From Pseudisothecium myosuroides (lineage: Eukaryota > Streptophyta > Bryopsida > Hypnales > Lembophyllaceae), in NCBI GenBank assembly GCA_951799445.1, contig OX637295.1, forward strand, positions 3,906,001-3,970,000: a stretch of DNA of 64,000 bases, written 5' to 3'. The position numbers and the translations under genes are program-made. The notes under the pieces were generated by a model, which was given only the letters and a program-made list of their open reading frames with translations, was not told where the DNA came from and searched no databases. This document shows positions 24,351-35,389 of this stretch, piece by piece. Numbering within the stretch: the first letter of the stretch is position 1; each line of letters opens with the position of its first letter.

Positions 24351-26224
24351 AATTTTTTAGATTTAGATTATTAGTTTTTAGATCCTAAACATGAAATTTT
24401 AGATATTTCAAATTAAATTACTAAAAAATACTAAACATGAAAGCGTAACAATGTTTTTTAAATGACGAATAAATATAAAATGATTCTTTGAATTCTCTAA
24501 AACAAATAAGGAATACAATAACAATGAAATCATTCATCTTCAATAAAAAAAATTCAAGTTCACAAGGGTCATGCTTCAAAATTGTAGCAAATATCAAGTC
24601 CGTCGTCTTAGTGTATTTGACATAAAAAAGAACTAGTGTTTCTTGCAATCACCATATAGTATGCAAAAGTTATAGAGATAAAAGTTGAAAAAGTAAATTT
24701 GGATGAATTAATACATAAGAGTTATACATTAGAGAGAATCCAGGGCCTTTAGAGGGCTGCTCTACAGCCCTCTGATGACCCCAAAGTTCAGGTTTTTACG
24801 GCTTAGGAATTTATTTTTTTTCCTACACCCGCTCAGCTTTCGTTGGATTGTTGGGTGACTGTTAGAGGCTCCAAAACCAAGTTAAAGTGTTCAATATTCA
24901 AGGTTAAGATACTTTAATGCATCATAACCTTGATTATTGAATACCTTGCATTTTAACCAAGTTTTGAGAAAAAAATGCAAATCCAAAATAGTCTAATGAG
25001 CATTTACCACCAAAATTTTATTTTAATGAAAATGTAATGAGCTTATTTCATTGATATTTCATGAATTAAAGAATGAGAAGAGAAGCTCTTTATAGAAGTT
25101 GGGTAGTAATACTGAACACAATCCATGTGAGATATGTAAATTGTGCTTAATAGGAGCTCAACCGCTCATAGTCAAGTTAAAACATAAGAATTGTGTTAAA
25201 AGTAGAATTTTAGATCACATTTAAGCATAGTATAATACTTTTTTCAAAAACATTTGAACTAAAAAAAGTTGGAGAATCAAGCTAAATTTCATCTCTAAAT
25301 GGGTTTATATTATAATTTTTAGTAAGAGACTCAAATCCCTCTTTGAAATTTGACCCTAACTATTAGTTTGGGACTCAAAACCTCAAACGGATTTTTTAAG
25401 ATGAAATTTAGCTTGATTCTCTGGACAACTTTTATAAGTTCAAATTTTTATTTGAAAAAAAATATTATACTATGCTTAAATGTGATCTAAAATTCTACTT
25501 TTAACACAATTTTTATATTTTAACTTAACTATGAGCGGCTGAGCTTATATTAAGCACAATTTACATGTATATCCCACATGGATTATGTTCAGTATTACTA
25601 CCCAACTTCTATAAAGAGCTTCTCTTCTCACCATCAAACACACCACAAATAATTTTGTGGCTTTTGCCAACTAGCTTCAAAAGCCACAAAATTATGTTTG
25701 ATTTTTCAATCAAATAAATTAAGTCAAATTAATCAAAATTAAGTATCTTCTTAATTTGTTTAATTTGTCAATTAAGCAAATTAAGTGATTGCTTAATTTT
25801 CTTAATTTTTCCATTTAACTCCGTATATTTTGGTTGTACTCTGCTGCTTTAATGCAATTTTAATTAATATCATCACCTGACAGCCTTCACAAAAATCAGA
25901 TTATATAAATTTCAAATTTGCAAGAATCTATAGAACTGACAGGGACGTGGAAATAGCTTGGTTTGTCACTAGCAAGCGGCCTTGTGGAGTTGTGGAGGCC
26001 TCATTTTTTTTGTAATGAGAGATAAAAGTTGAAATGATAAATTTGGATTAATTAATACATACAATACATGAGTACATGAATAGGAAAATTTAAATGGTAG
26101 ATTTATTAGATCCAATAAAAACTAAGATAGTTAAATAATAAAAGTGATACTAATTTAATTGTTATTTTGAATGCTTTTAAGTGTTATAAGAGCATGGCCA
26201 ATAGTACACCATATAAAAGTGCTC
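24351..26224. other. Non-coding arm sequence with a third foldback
   Basis: About 24,420-24,660 pairs with 37,390-37,620. About 25,070-25,625 is a large inverted repeat (arms about 250 bp, from GAGAAGAGAAGCTCTTTATA to its inverse) distantly similar to the hairpins inside the CATAAC elements, including the phrase TGTTAAAAGTAGAATTT. No gene recognised. Confidence 0.65.
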
Positions 26225-27375
26225 AGGAGTGATTGCATGAAAGACTGGTCGATTTTTGTCACACTTTAGTAAGACGAGGTTGTCCAGTGCTATAACTTTT
26301 AAATTAAGATCCCAATGCCAAAAATAAAAAAGATATTTCTAGATATCTTGATTGTATTTATATCCCTCATTTTTCAAAAAATTAAAAAATCATTTAATAT
26401 TTAAAGTTGAATTTATCTAATTTATCATTTTTTTGAATTTAGGGATTTTGAATACTATTGAGCAACTTAAATTAATTATTTTCAATTGAAATTTCTATAG
26501 TACATTTTTATAGTAGGCAGACATGTTTCTACCAAAGGTCATCTAAAAATACATTATTTTATGTCCTCCACGTCTGTGCAAAGAGGCCTCCCTTGTGCGC
26601 GCAGTTGTGAATAATAGAAATGGTTTTAATCTCATTTTTTTGTTGAAACTCATCACTAGGAAGTCCTTCCAAATGGCCAATTTTTAGTTTTTTTTATAAT
26701 TGTTTTTCCTATTTATTACAAATTAAAACGTCAAAATATGTATTTTTTGGAACATATTCTCGGACAACTATAAAAAAAACTAAAAATTGTCCGTTCGGGA
26801 GGACTTCCTAGTGATGGAATTTCAACCAAAAAAATGAGGTCAAAACCATTTCAATGGTTCACAACTGTGCATGCAAAGGAGGCTTCTTTGCATAGACGAG
26901 GAGGACATAAAATAATGTATTTTTAGATGACCTTTGGTAGAAATATGTCTGAGTGCCTACTATCACTAGTAGAAAACATAGGTATTCAGACAGATTTTTG
27001 TTGAAATCAATAGAACAGTGACTGGGACAACGCGACCAAATCAACAGAATTATGTCAAAATTCCTACGTTTTCCAACTAGTATATAGAAATGTACCATAG
27101 AAATTTTAACTAAAAATCATTTATTTAAACCGCTCAATAGTATTCAAGACCTCTGAACTTAGAGGTATGACAAATTAGAGAAATTCAACTTTAAATATTA
27201 AATTATTTTTTAATTTTTTTGAAAAATAAGGTTTACAATTGCAAGCAAGACATTTAGACATTCTATTTTTTGTTCTTGGCACTGGGTTTTCAATTCAAAT
27301 ATTATAGCAAAAGACAATCCCAGTTTTGCCAACGTGTGACAAAATTGACCAGTCTTTCATGCAATCCTCCTCCTC
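26221..27375. mobile_element. 4-bp-TSD family member with palindromic interior, left-arm specific
   Basis: The element 26,225-27,371 starts AGGAGTGATTGCATGAAAGA and ends with its near inverse, flanked by GCTC and CCTC. The right arm has the unfilled site GAGC at 36,371-36,374. The interior is partly palindromic (about 26,520-26,740 against 26,780-26,960). It contains the 119-bp CACTA-type insert at 26,964-27,082. Confidence 0.75.
26961..27085. mobile_element. 119-bp CACTA-type MITE
   Basis: The insert 26,964-27,082 starts CACTAGTAGAAAACATAGG and ends with the inverse of ACTAGTTGGAAAACGTAGG, flanked by TAT on both sides. A 3-bp duplication and CACTA termini are the hallmarks of this superfamily. 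It is nested in the 26,225-27,371 element. Confidence 0.8.
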
Positions 27376-27532
27376 CTCTATTTTTTGCTATAATTAAAAA
27401 AAAATTGTGCATTGATTAATATATATGAAGGAATTTTTGACCTCCAGCAGACCAAAATATTCTCTATGAGTTTGTGGATTCATCCAAAATTTCATTTCCA
27501 AAGATTGAGGAGCTCAACCTGATCAAAACCAC

Positions 27533-28894
27533 TATTACAAGGAAAATAGAGTGTGATCCCTCATGGGATTTAATGAAACATTTCCCAACTCTTTTCCTGA
27601 ATAATAGCATAATCTATGGAGGTAAAAATTGGACCATTACCTCATGGTAATGGCCATCTTCATGGTTTAGAATTACCGTATGGTATTTTTGTATTGGATT
27701 AACTCATGGTACTGGAATAAAGAATATGTGAGAAATATCAATATGTATACATTATTTAACAATATATAATATAGCATAGTGTACATTATACTATATTATA
27801 TAATATTGTACTCCATATAATACAATGTATAGTACATACTTCTTGTATCGATGAAGTATGTATTATGGGGGTATGAGAATGAGACTTATCTACTTCATGG
27901 GAGTCTCACCAAGGACAATGCTTATGGGATAATGTCTATAACAAAGAATCACATGGTAAAATCATTTTTTTTTGGAAATGTATTAGTGGATGATTGCACG
28001 AAACACCTGTACTATTTGTTGCATTTTGCAATAGTACTCATGATTTTTTCTGGAGTACTTTAAAATTAGAAAATCATTTTTTTTTAAAATTAAAAAATAT
28101 GGCCAATGTATGCACCTTTAAGATGAAGGTAACCACCAAAGGAAATTTGTTAAGCAAATCTCTAAATAGGAGAATAGAAAAGTGCCAAATCTTAAGAAAA
28201 TACATACTTTGATGTTTTAATTAGTAGAAAATAGGAAAAAACTTAAATAAAAAAAAAAATTGGCCATTTGTGGCAACTCTATGGAAATGGTCATTCACCA
28301 AAAAAACGCCAAAATAATTTTTTACATGTTTCAAAATGCAAGTAGAAAGGGGCTCATTATGTGAACTTCTACACCACATAAAATTATGAATTTTTAGAAT
28401 TCCTGTGGATAGTAGCTACAAGTCTACTAGAAGACCATCTCTACCAAATTTCAGCTCCAAATTTGTTTTAATGGATACTAAATAGTACTAAAAACCTCCA
28501 AATCGGCATTTGTGACATAATATCGGGGGCTATTACTAAATAGTAAAACATTTTTAAAAATTCCAAAAAAATAGACAGGGTGTATAATAGTCATAACTCA
28601 TAAGTACCTTGTCTATGAATTTTGAATCATTTGGAGTCCAAACCCAAAAATTATGGCCAAAAAACTAATCATCACGCAACGTGTGACAGAAAATAATACA
28701 AGTGTTTTATGCAATCATCCTAGTATGTGGGAAAGATACAAGACTTTGCCTATTCATATGTTTATTGTTTGCTGAATTTGCACTTTACCACATGGTGAAC
28801 TCATATTACCCTTTCATAAAGAGTAGAAAGAGGAAAAAGTAACACATTTTGCCTTCTGGTGCATCTAGTGAAGCTTGCTACCTTCCCTATGTAT
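27533..28894. mobile_element. CACA-ended element (left), split by a nested insertion
   Basis: The outer element 27,536-28,891 starts TACAAGGAAAATAG and ends CCTTCCCTATG, flanked by TAT on both sides. The right arm shows the unfilled site at about 35,485-35,495. Without its nested insert it is about 619 bp and is the reverse of 29,945-30,583. The 3-bp duplication and CACA-like termini suggest a CACTA relative, but this is inference. Confidence 0.8.
27984..28724. mobile_element. 4-bp-TSD family member (733 bp), nested
   Basis: The element 27,988-28,720 starts GGATGATTGCACGAAACACC and ends with the inverse of GGATGATTGCATAAAACACT, flanked by TAGT on both sides. The sister copy of its host at 29,945-30,583 lacks it (site near 30,113-30,118), confirming the insertion boundaries. 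Confidence 0.9.
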
Positions 28895-29944
28895 TTCTTC
28901 CACAATTAGTTCACTAGATTAGCAATAACTAAATTACATTTGCTTTTGAACACTAATAAGATATTTGTGATAGGTTGGTATGCAAAATTATTTGTTGCAC
29001 AAATGGGGCAAACAAGTAGTTCAAAGATTCACTCCATAAAACAAGACTCCGGTGTGTTTTCCTCTTACTAGTGGCCGTGCCATTACATCATGGACAAAAG
29101 AAATAAGTTTTATCATCATTTCTATTTGAGTACCCAGTACCCAGATTGCATCTTCAAACGACCTATGATGAATTGTACCCACTTGAAGATATTCAAGTTG
29201 AGGACACTTTTAAATGAATTTATTCCATTTGTCCAAAATAATCATGAAAATGAACAAAAAGACAACATCCTTATAATGTGCTTCCTGCGCCAATCAAAAG
29301 AATTGACTGATAAATGGAAACCTCGAAATTACTGACAATTCTTTGCAGGTGTCCAAAAACTAAATGCTTTGAATACCAGATCAGGAGCCTGCAGGTCTAG
29401 AAGCCTTGGATAGAAGCCTTAGAGACCATATTGTGCGATTGCATGGGTCTTCGAATGAGTACTACATATCAATGTAGTAGCGGTGATACTGTGATAGACA
29501 GTCTCATTTTGATAGCTGTTAATTCAGTGATAGTCAAGTTAATCTTACTCGGTCGACCGTTCTCAATCCAGAGCTGCAGCTAAACAATACAGTCCGATCG
29601 AGGACAAGTGTCGAATTCCTATCATCGTTGTAAATTATTTTCCTTGAGAAGACCTCGAAATGCGCTAACCCACTGCAAATGAATCGCCTTTACGAAGTGA
29701 GCGACTTGAAACTAGATGCTATTATCACTTTCGAAGTGTCGTTTCGTTGGCCGGATCGATTTTGAAGTATTACCTGCGGAGTTGGCCGGAGCTGTCAACC
29801 CCCCCCACCTAGCTTGTGATCTCCAGCATGAAGCGGGCTCGGCAGTTGGAAACCACCAGCACCAACTTCAAGTGAGAACAGGAAACGTTTGAGAGTGTTT
29901 TCGTAACAGCTAGAGCAGTCATTCAGAGCGGTCTTCTCGTCATG
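28895..29944 (+). other. Upstream region of the + strand bHLH copy
   Basis: Pairs with 34,237-35,480 in the right arm, and 29,340-29,810 also resembles 6,580-7,150 in the same orientation. It ends CTTCTCGTCATG, where the right arm reads straight into the bHLH coding sequence, so this is 5' flank or leader of the gene. No firm promoter element is identified. Confidence 0.6.
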
Positions 29945-30586
29945 CACAGGGAAGGTAGCAAGCTTTACCTTATGCACCATAAGGCAAAGTGCGTTACATT
30001 TCCCTCTTTCTACTATTCATAAAAGGATAATATGAGTTCACCATGTGGTAAAGTGCAAATTCAGCAAACAATAAACACATGAACATGCAAAGTCTTGTAT
30101 CTTTCCCACATGCTAATACATTTCCAAAAAAAATGTGAATTTACCATGTGATTCTTTGTTATAAACATTATCCCATAAGCATTGTCCTTGGTGAGGCTCC
30201 CATGAAGTATAATAGACAAGTCTCATTCACGTATTCCCATAGTACATACTACATCTATGTAAGAAGTATGTACAATACATTGTATAATACATCAATGTAT
30301 TATCTGGAGTACACTATTATATTGTATAGTGTTTACTATACTATAATATATATTGTTAAATAATGTGTACATATTGATATTTCTCATAATATTCTCCCCA
30401 ATGGATTACGATGAGGTAATCCAATACAAGAATACAATGTGGTAATCCTAAAACCATGAAGTTGACCATTACCATGAAGTAATGGTCCAATTTTTACCTC
30501 CACAGATTATGCTATTATTCAGGGAAAGCGCTGGGAAACGTTTCATTAAATCCCATGAGGGATCACACTCTACTCTCCTTGTGATG
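29942..30586. mobile_element. CACA-ended element inserted at the bHLH start codon
   Basis: The element 29,945-30,583 (639 bp) starts CACAGGGAAGGTAGC and ends with the inverse of CACAAGGAGAG. It is flanked by ATG at 29,942-29,944 and 30,584-30,586, a 3-bp target duplication that is the start codon itself. The right-arm copy has no insert here. The element is the inverse of 27,536-28,891. Confidence 0.85.
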
Positions 30587-31270
30587 GAGCTAGTGGATTC
30601 ATTGGACGAAATGTTTCAATGGCGAACCCCATTCTGTGGCACCCGTCTGAACGAAGTCATCGATCCCAAGGGGAGCGTTCCAGACCTGGATGCCGTGCAG
30701 GTCGACATTGAGCTTCCGAAGATAAACTTGGGCCCCGAACAAGCGGCACCTCCTTCCCACGCTAACCCTTTATCAAAATCTCTTTCGCCTCCGAATCCTG
30801 TGGCAATTCCACTCTTGCCTTCACACTGCAATAAGACCAACCGAGTAGTGACCTGTGCGATTCAAGCCCCCGCTAGCATTCGAAACCCCTTGGCGGTGAA
30901 CACCAAGCCTTGTTCTGTACAGACAGGAACCAGAGGGTTTGAAATTCCAGCTCCTACGACGGCCATGACGTCTTCCGCACCGAATACTCCGCCAGTGGTG
31001 AAGCCGAGGAGATCAGGTAGAAGTAGAACGGCCAAGCCGAAGTGTACTCCCAAGAAGAAGAAGAGTCCAAAAGAATTAGGACTTGATGCAGCGGGGCCGA
31101 AATCCAAGGCGAATCGGGCGCCCACGACTGCGGAGCACATCATTCGGGAGCGGCAGAGGAGAGACGACATGTTTGCCAAGTATTTTTTTATTTTTTTATT
31201 TTTTGACACAAATAAAGGAATGTCTGCCAAGTATTCGATTCTGGAGTCTCTGTTGCCTCCAGCGCCGAAG
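30584..31270 (+). CDS. bHLH transcription factor, exon 1 (orphan half gene)
   Basis: Encodes 229 residues from ATG to a splice donor AAG|GTATAG. After an N-terminal Pro/Ser-rich region and a basic stretch (about 140-160), residues 183-199 carry the basic region and start of helix 1: H185, E189, R192 and R193 match the E-box-binding pattern of plant bHLH proteins. The frame is open throughout. A LINE-tail insertion of 17 codons (about 201-217) splits helix 1, after which the frame resumes with SILESLLPPAPK. No exon 2 follows: homology with the other copy ends near 31,700. The first possible ATG upstream (30,482) lies inside the transposon and is not the original start. Likely a non-functional half gene. 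Confidence 0.75.
31169..31235 (-). mobile_element. LINE-tail micro-insertion in bHLH helix 1
   Basis: ATGTTTGCCAAGTATT (31,169-31,184) and ATGTCTGCCAAGTATT (31,220-31,235) are a 16-bp target duplication with one mismatch. Between them are 35 bp that on the minus strand end TTTATTTGTGTC plus an A-rich tail. The net gain of 51 bp keeps the frame open and inserts 17 mostly hydrophobic residues. Confidence 0.85.
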
Positions 31271-31502
31271 GTATAGCTCTCTTTTCACTAACCTAGCTCA
31301 CATTGACCTTGCTCATAGAATTTTAATGTTTTGAATTGCAGTGGCTTAAAGTACTGGAACATTTATGACCACAAGCTAGGAGATGCAATTGAGTTCTCGC
31401 TGGCACCTTAACCAATAGTACATTTCAGGAAACGTCGCTAAACGTACGGTACGCGTCTACTGTCGACGTTTACTGTCGACGTTCGCTGTCATTTATCTGA
31501 AA
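31271..31502 (+). other. Start of bHLH intron 1
   Basis: Follows the donor GTATAG. About 31,400-31,500 matches the reverse of 33,600-33,690, including TTGAGTTCTCGCTGGCA and CTGTCGACGTTCGCTGTC-like phrases. The right-arm copy continues to the exon 2 acceptor, this one does not. Confidence 0.65.
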
Positions 31503-31678
31503 TGGATCTTTCGTTAAAATGGCGATATTCTTGCGCCACTTTTCCATTCATTTTTTAGGACCTGTATAGATTTCAGACCACATGGTCTAAAATCTAGGAC
31601 TGCTTACATTTCAGACCACCTGGTCTAAACCTGAAAGTGCCAAGTTTATGGAATATTGCCATTTTAACGAAAGATCCA
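31503..31678. mobile_element. 176-bp MITE, TGGATCTTTCGTTAAAATGG ends
   Basis: Starts TGGATCTTTCGTTAAAATGG and ends with its exact inverse, with internal copies of ACCACATGGTCTAAA and ACCACCTGGTCTAAA. The right-arm intron lacks it. End sequence and layout resemble the 193-bp MITEs at 20,072 and 35,197. The target duplication is not clean. Confidence 0.85.
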
Positions 31679-31699
31679 TTTTGAACAACCTAAGTTTTG

Positions 31700-33066
31700 G
31701 GGTAATTCATAGAAGAATGTCATGATGTGCATTTAGGGTAATTGTTAAATTAGGTGAAGTTACCTTCGCCAGTCTACGCTTAGATGAGTTAATTTCCTTG
31801 TATGAACTGCTTGGCAATGCCATGACGATGATGAAATTATACACATTCCGACTACCTTCCAGCAAGCTTTAAATACCTTCAGGCGCACGTCCTGAGCGTG
31901 CCAAAGTCGAAGAGTAATGTCAATTTCATGAAATTGACCTTTAGTCCTTATTTGAGAAGGAAATATTTTCCTGTGTCATCTGCTTGTGAATTTCAAAAAT
32001 ACCAAGACGTTTTGAAATCGAGTGTCAGACTCCGGAGTGTGAGCCTGTATACTGGGCCAGGTTCATGCTCATCGATCAACTGATGAGAATATACAGGAAA
32101 CAAGAGAGGGAGGAGGGATTTGACTGAGGGGAAAGTCACACCATTGTCACCAAGACAGGGGAATGTGAGACAGGAAAACGCAAAAGCGAACATTGTATGT
32201 ATCAGTTTACAAAAAATAACGTAGATTTCGATCCATCTAGCTCGTCGAGATCTATTCCAAAGACTTAGTTTTCACAGTAGCACATCGGATTACCGACGGT
32301 AAATCTCTCAACTCACCAAGTTACTTGGATTGGTCAATGACGTACTCTAGCTGTCAACCAAATCAAGACCTTCGCGCTGCCTGTATAAGTCGTGCATTCA
32401 ATTCGTTTACCAGCACAAACCACAGAAACTCGACAAATTGATGTCACTGATCATTTTCACTTGGTGAAGATGTCTCAATCATAGGATGATCAGGATGAGA
32501 AGTAAAATGATCTCCTCCGCACTTGAATCATCTCTGTGTCAACGCTCTGATAATCAAGGTCGAAGAAGATTGTATCTCTGATATTCTCTGCGACAGTGCC
32601 TAGCCTGTGACTGCAAGAGCAAATAACATGGAGCACTTCATTGCATCCAGGGGTGCCTAAATGCCACTCCGAACAAAGAGCACCAAAAATGGATCTCGAC
32701 TCATATCACTCTCAACTGATCGGTCCCCTACTCCCCTCTGCACCTTCATTCTAATGAGCTTGAGGGAGACACGAATCTTGCTAAAACTGTCGTATCAGGT
32801 ACACCCACCCTCCCTCCCTCTTCCAGCCACTCGGGAAAAATAACAGTTCCAGACATGCTTTTCTGGAAATTCTCATGCGTTTGATCACTTGAAGGGTTAA
32901 ATGGCATTTAGGACCAGATGTCGTCTCACGGTGCCGGAATAGATGGTCGCAGATTCAAAGCGACCTGATTCACTACTAGGTATAACACCCCTGAATCAAA
33001 TGCAAATGCAAATGATATCACACGACATTTACTCTCCAAATGCATGTGATCAATGCCAATGATAAA
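31700..33066. other. Central spacer of the inverted duplication
   Basis: Has no partner in the left arm. Higher GC than the arms. Contains a perfect 20-bp palindrome GTCAATTTCATGAAATTGAC at 31,919-31,938, the segment matching 1-120 (about 32,205-32,310), and a stretch with a TATAAG motif near 32,384 downstream of an ATTGG/CAAT motif near 32,330 that could be a plus-strand promoter. A possible terminal bHLH exon (minus) begins at 32,990. No other gene is recognised. Confidence 0.5.
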
Positions 33067-33087
33067 TCATTCCAATCGGCAGCATAC

Positions 33088-33579
33088 CTTAGAGCAAGTG
33101 ACGACGCATTGTATGTACCCATTCCCCACCCTAGATATGGAACACTGTGTCACGTCAAAACCCAACGACTGCACAGCTTGAAGCAGAGCGCTCTGGAAAT
33201 TTGGACGAGGCTTGTTCCACACCATCTCCACGACAACCTCCTCCTCTCCTATGTGCACGTGAATGGCGCTTATGGTGCCAGCACTAGTCACAGTTACAGG
33301 ATCAGCTCGCACCACGACGCCATCGGCGGAAGCAGCGGTCGTCGTCCAATTCTCGGGCGACGGCCGCTGCTTCGTCATGATGCATTGCGAAGGGTTGCCA
33401 GCAGCTGCTAATGGTCCACAAAGAGGAGCTAAGGACCTCGTTTTCTTGCACCAGGTTGACTTGTTGTACGACGCCATTAACTTCAAGTCAGCACGACGAT
33501 TCAGAAGTTGGGTTTTCATCTGTTGCAGAGCTTTCACAAACGAGATTGCGTCCTCCACCACCACTGCCCTCTCCCTCTG
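33088..33579 (-). CDS. bHLH transcription factor, exon 2: helix 2 and ACT-like domain
   Basis: Minus strand, 164 codons. It opens after a GGTAG acceptor with QRERAVVVEDAISFVKALQQ, which supplies the end of the loop and helix 2 of a bHLH domain. A linker follows, then an ACT-like fold: a beta strand around IHVHIGEEEVVVEMVW and a helix around FQSALLQAVQSLGF. This order is typical of plant bHLH factors, where the ACT-like part mediates dimerisation. It ends before a donor AAG|GTATGC; a possible last exon of five codons starts at 32,990 after TTTGATTCAG. Phase 0 at both borders fits exon 1. Only one copy exists in the window. Confidence 0.75.
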
Positions 33580-33639
33580 CTACCCCCAAACTCACTTTGT
33601 TCAGATAATTGACAGCGAACGTCGACAATAGACACGTAC

Positions 33640-34236
33640 CATTTAGCGACGTTTTCTGAAGTGTACTATTGGTTAAGGTGCCATGCCAGCGAGAACTCAA
33701 GTAGCCGAATGATGTGCTCGGCTGTTGTGTGCAAACGAGTCTCCTTTGACGTCGCGGCATCAAGTCCTTATTCTTGTGGACTCTTTTTGTTGGGAGTACA
33801 CTTCAGCTTGGCCGTTCCACTTCCACCTGATCTCTTCGGCTTCACCACTCGCGGAGTATTCAGTGCGGAAGACATGAGCGTCGTGGGAGCTGGAATTTCA
33901 AACCCTCTGGTTCCTGTCTGTACAGAACAAGGGATTTCGAATGCTAGCGGGGGCTTGAATCGCAGTGGTTACTACTCGGATGGTCTTATTGCAATATGAA
34001 GGCAAGAATGGAATTGCCACAGGATTCGGAGGCGAAAGAGATATTGATAAAGGGTTAGCGTGGGAAGGAGGTGCCGCTTGTTCGGGACCCAAGTTTATCT
34101 CCGGAAGCTCAATGTCGACCAGCATGGCATCCAGGCCTGGAATGCTCCCCTCGGGATCGATGACTTCGTTCAGAAGGGTGCCACAGAATGGAATTCGCCA
34201 TTGAAACATTTCGTTCAATGAATCCACGAGCTCCAT
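33640..34236 (-). pseudogene. Broken bHLH exon 1, right-arm copy
   Basis: From ATG at 34,236 (minus) it parallels the plus-strand exon 1. It has a deletion of about 20 bp after the codons for IRNP, which shifts the frame, a premature stop further on (the codons for SPKEL have become SPQE-stop), and a larger deletion joining CATTCGG to intron sequence CTACTTGAG. That last event removed the basic region, helix 1 and the donor. The locus can therefore no longer make a DNA-binding bHLH protein, although its exon 2 is intact. Confidence 0.8.
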
Positions 34237-35196
34237 GACGAGAAGACCGCTCTGAACGACTGCTCTAGCTGTTTCGAAAACACTGTCAAACGTTTCCTAC
34301 TCTCAGTTGAAGTTCGGTGCTGGTAGTTTCCAACTGCCGTGCCCGCTTCATGCTGGAGATCACAAGGTAGATGGAGAGGAGTTGACAGCTCTGGCCAACT
34401 CCGGAGGTAATACCTCAAATTTCGATCCAACTAAACGACACTTCGAAAATGATAAAATAATCTAGTTTCAAGTCGCTTACTTTCTAAAGGCGGTTCATTG
34501 GCTTAAGGTGAGGCGGCACTTTTGGAGGTCTTGTCTAGGAAAATAATTTACAACGGTGATGGAATTCCGCACTTGTTCTGGATATGATCAGGCTGTATTG
34601 TTTAGCTGCAGCACTGAATGAAAACGGTTGATCGAGTGAGATTAACTTGCCTGTCACTGAATTAAAAGCTACGAGACTGTCTATCAATGCTGCTACATTG
34701 ATATGTAGTACTCATTCTGAGAGGGACGCAATCGCACAATATGGTCTCCAAGGCTTCTACACCTGCAGGCTCCTCACGTGCTCTCCAGAGCCTCCAGTTT
34801 TTGGACACCTTGCAAAGAATTGTCAGTGGTCTCAAGGTTTCCATTTATCAGGAGCTAAAAACCTTTGATTGGCGCATGGAGCACATTATAAGGGTGCTGC
34901 CCTTTTTGTTCATTATCATGAGTATTTTGGACAAAAGGAATAAATTAATTTAAAAGTGTCCCCAACCTGGACAATATCTTCAGATGTTTATAAGTGGGTA
35001 CCTGTAGTTCATCATAGGTCGTTTGAAGTTGCAGCCTGAGTATCCAAACGGAAATGATGATAAAATTTATTCCTTTTGTCCATGATGTATTGGCACGGCC
35101 ACTGGTAAGAGGAAAACACATAGGAGTCTTGTTTTGTGGAGTGAATCTGTAGATTACTTGTTTGCCCCATTTTTGCAACAAATAATTTTGTATGTA
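34237..35196 (-). other. Upstream region of the minus-strand bHLH copy
   Basis: Pairs with 28,975-29,944. About 34,240-34,380 gives the undisturbed 5' flank that runs directly into the start codon, the control for the insertion at 29,945. No separate gene recognised. Confidence 0.6.
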
Positions 35197-35389
35197 TGGG
35201 CGATTTCGTTAAATTGGCAATATTTTTTTAAAATGGCATGAAAATAGTTCAGAACGGCTATTCTGAAATCTATACCTATCCTAGATGGTTCAGAACGGCC
35301 GTTCTGAAATCTATATCTGTCCTAGATGGTGAAAATGGCACACTATCAAAGTGGCACTTGGAATACCACCATTTTAATGAAATTGCCCA
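35197..35389. mobile_element. 193-bp MITE, TGGGCGATTTCGTTAA ends
   Basis: Same length and layout as 20,072-20,264, inserted at a different place. Contains the perfect 20-bp palindrome TTCAGAACGGCCGTTCTGAA. The left arm has the unfilled site near 28,978-28,988. Flanks TGTATGTAT and CATATGTAC hint at a duplication of about 9 bp, imperfect. Confidence 0.8.

Larger units (their letters stand above)
3530..31700 (+). repeat. Left arm of a giant inverted duplication
   Basis: Successive blocks reappear in reverse order and orientation in the right arm. Examples: 3,540-3,600 with 53,214-53,275; 4,119-4,440 with 52,250-52,555; 6,580-7,160 with 50,130-50,720; 9,700-10,640 with 47,840-48,850; 11,735-12,560 with 45,866-46,700; 16,600-17,750 with 40,860-42,040; 22,020-23,565 with 37,745-39,275; 29,500-31,500 with 33,600-34,720. 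The left arm is longer because it holds more later insertions (CACTA-like, CATAAC, LINE). Identity by eye ranges from roughly 85 percent to near 100 percent. Confidence 0.9.

Noticed and set aside
30862..31230. 122-codon minus-strand frame over the bHLH exon
   Set aside because: Antisense shadow of the bHLH coding sequence, whose plus-strand reading gives the DNA-binding motif.
33040..33631. Plus-strand frames of 122-123 codons over exon 2
   Set aside because: Antisense shadows of the helix 2/ACT-like exon on the minus strand.
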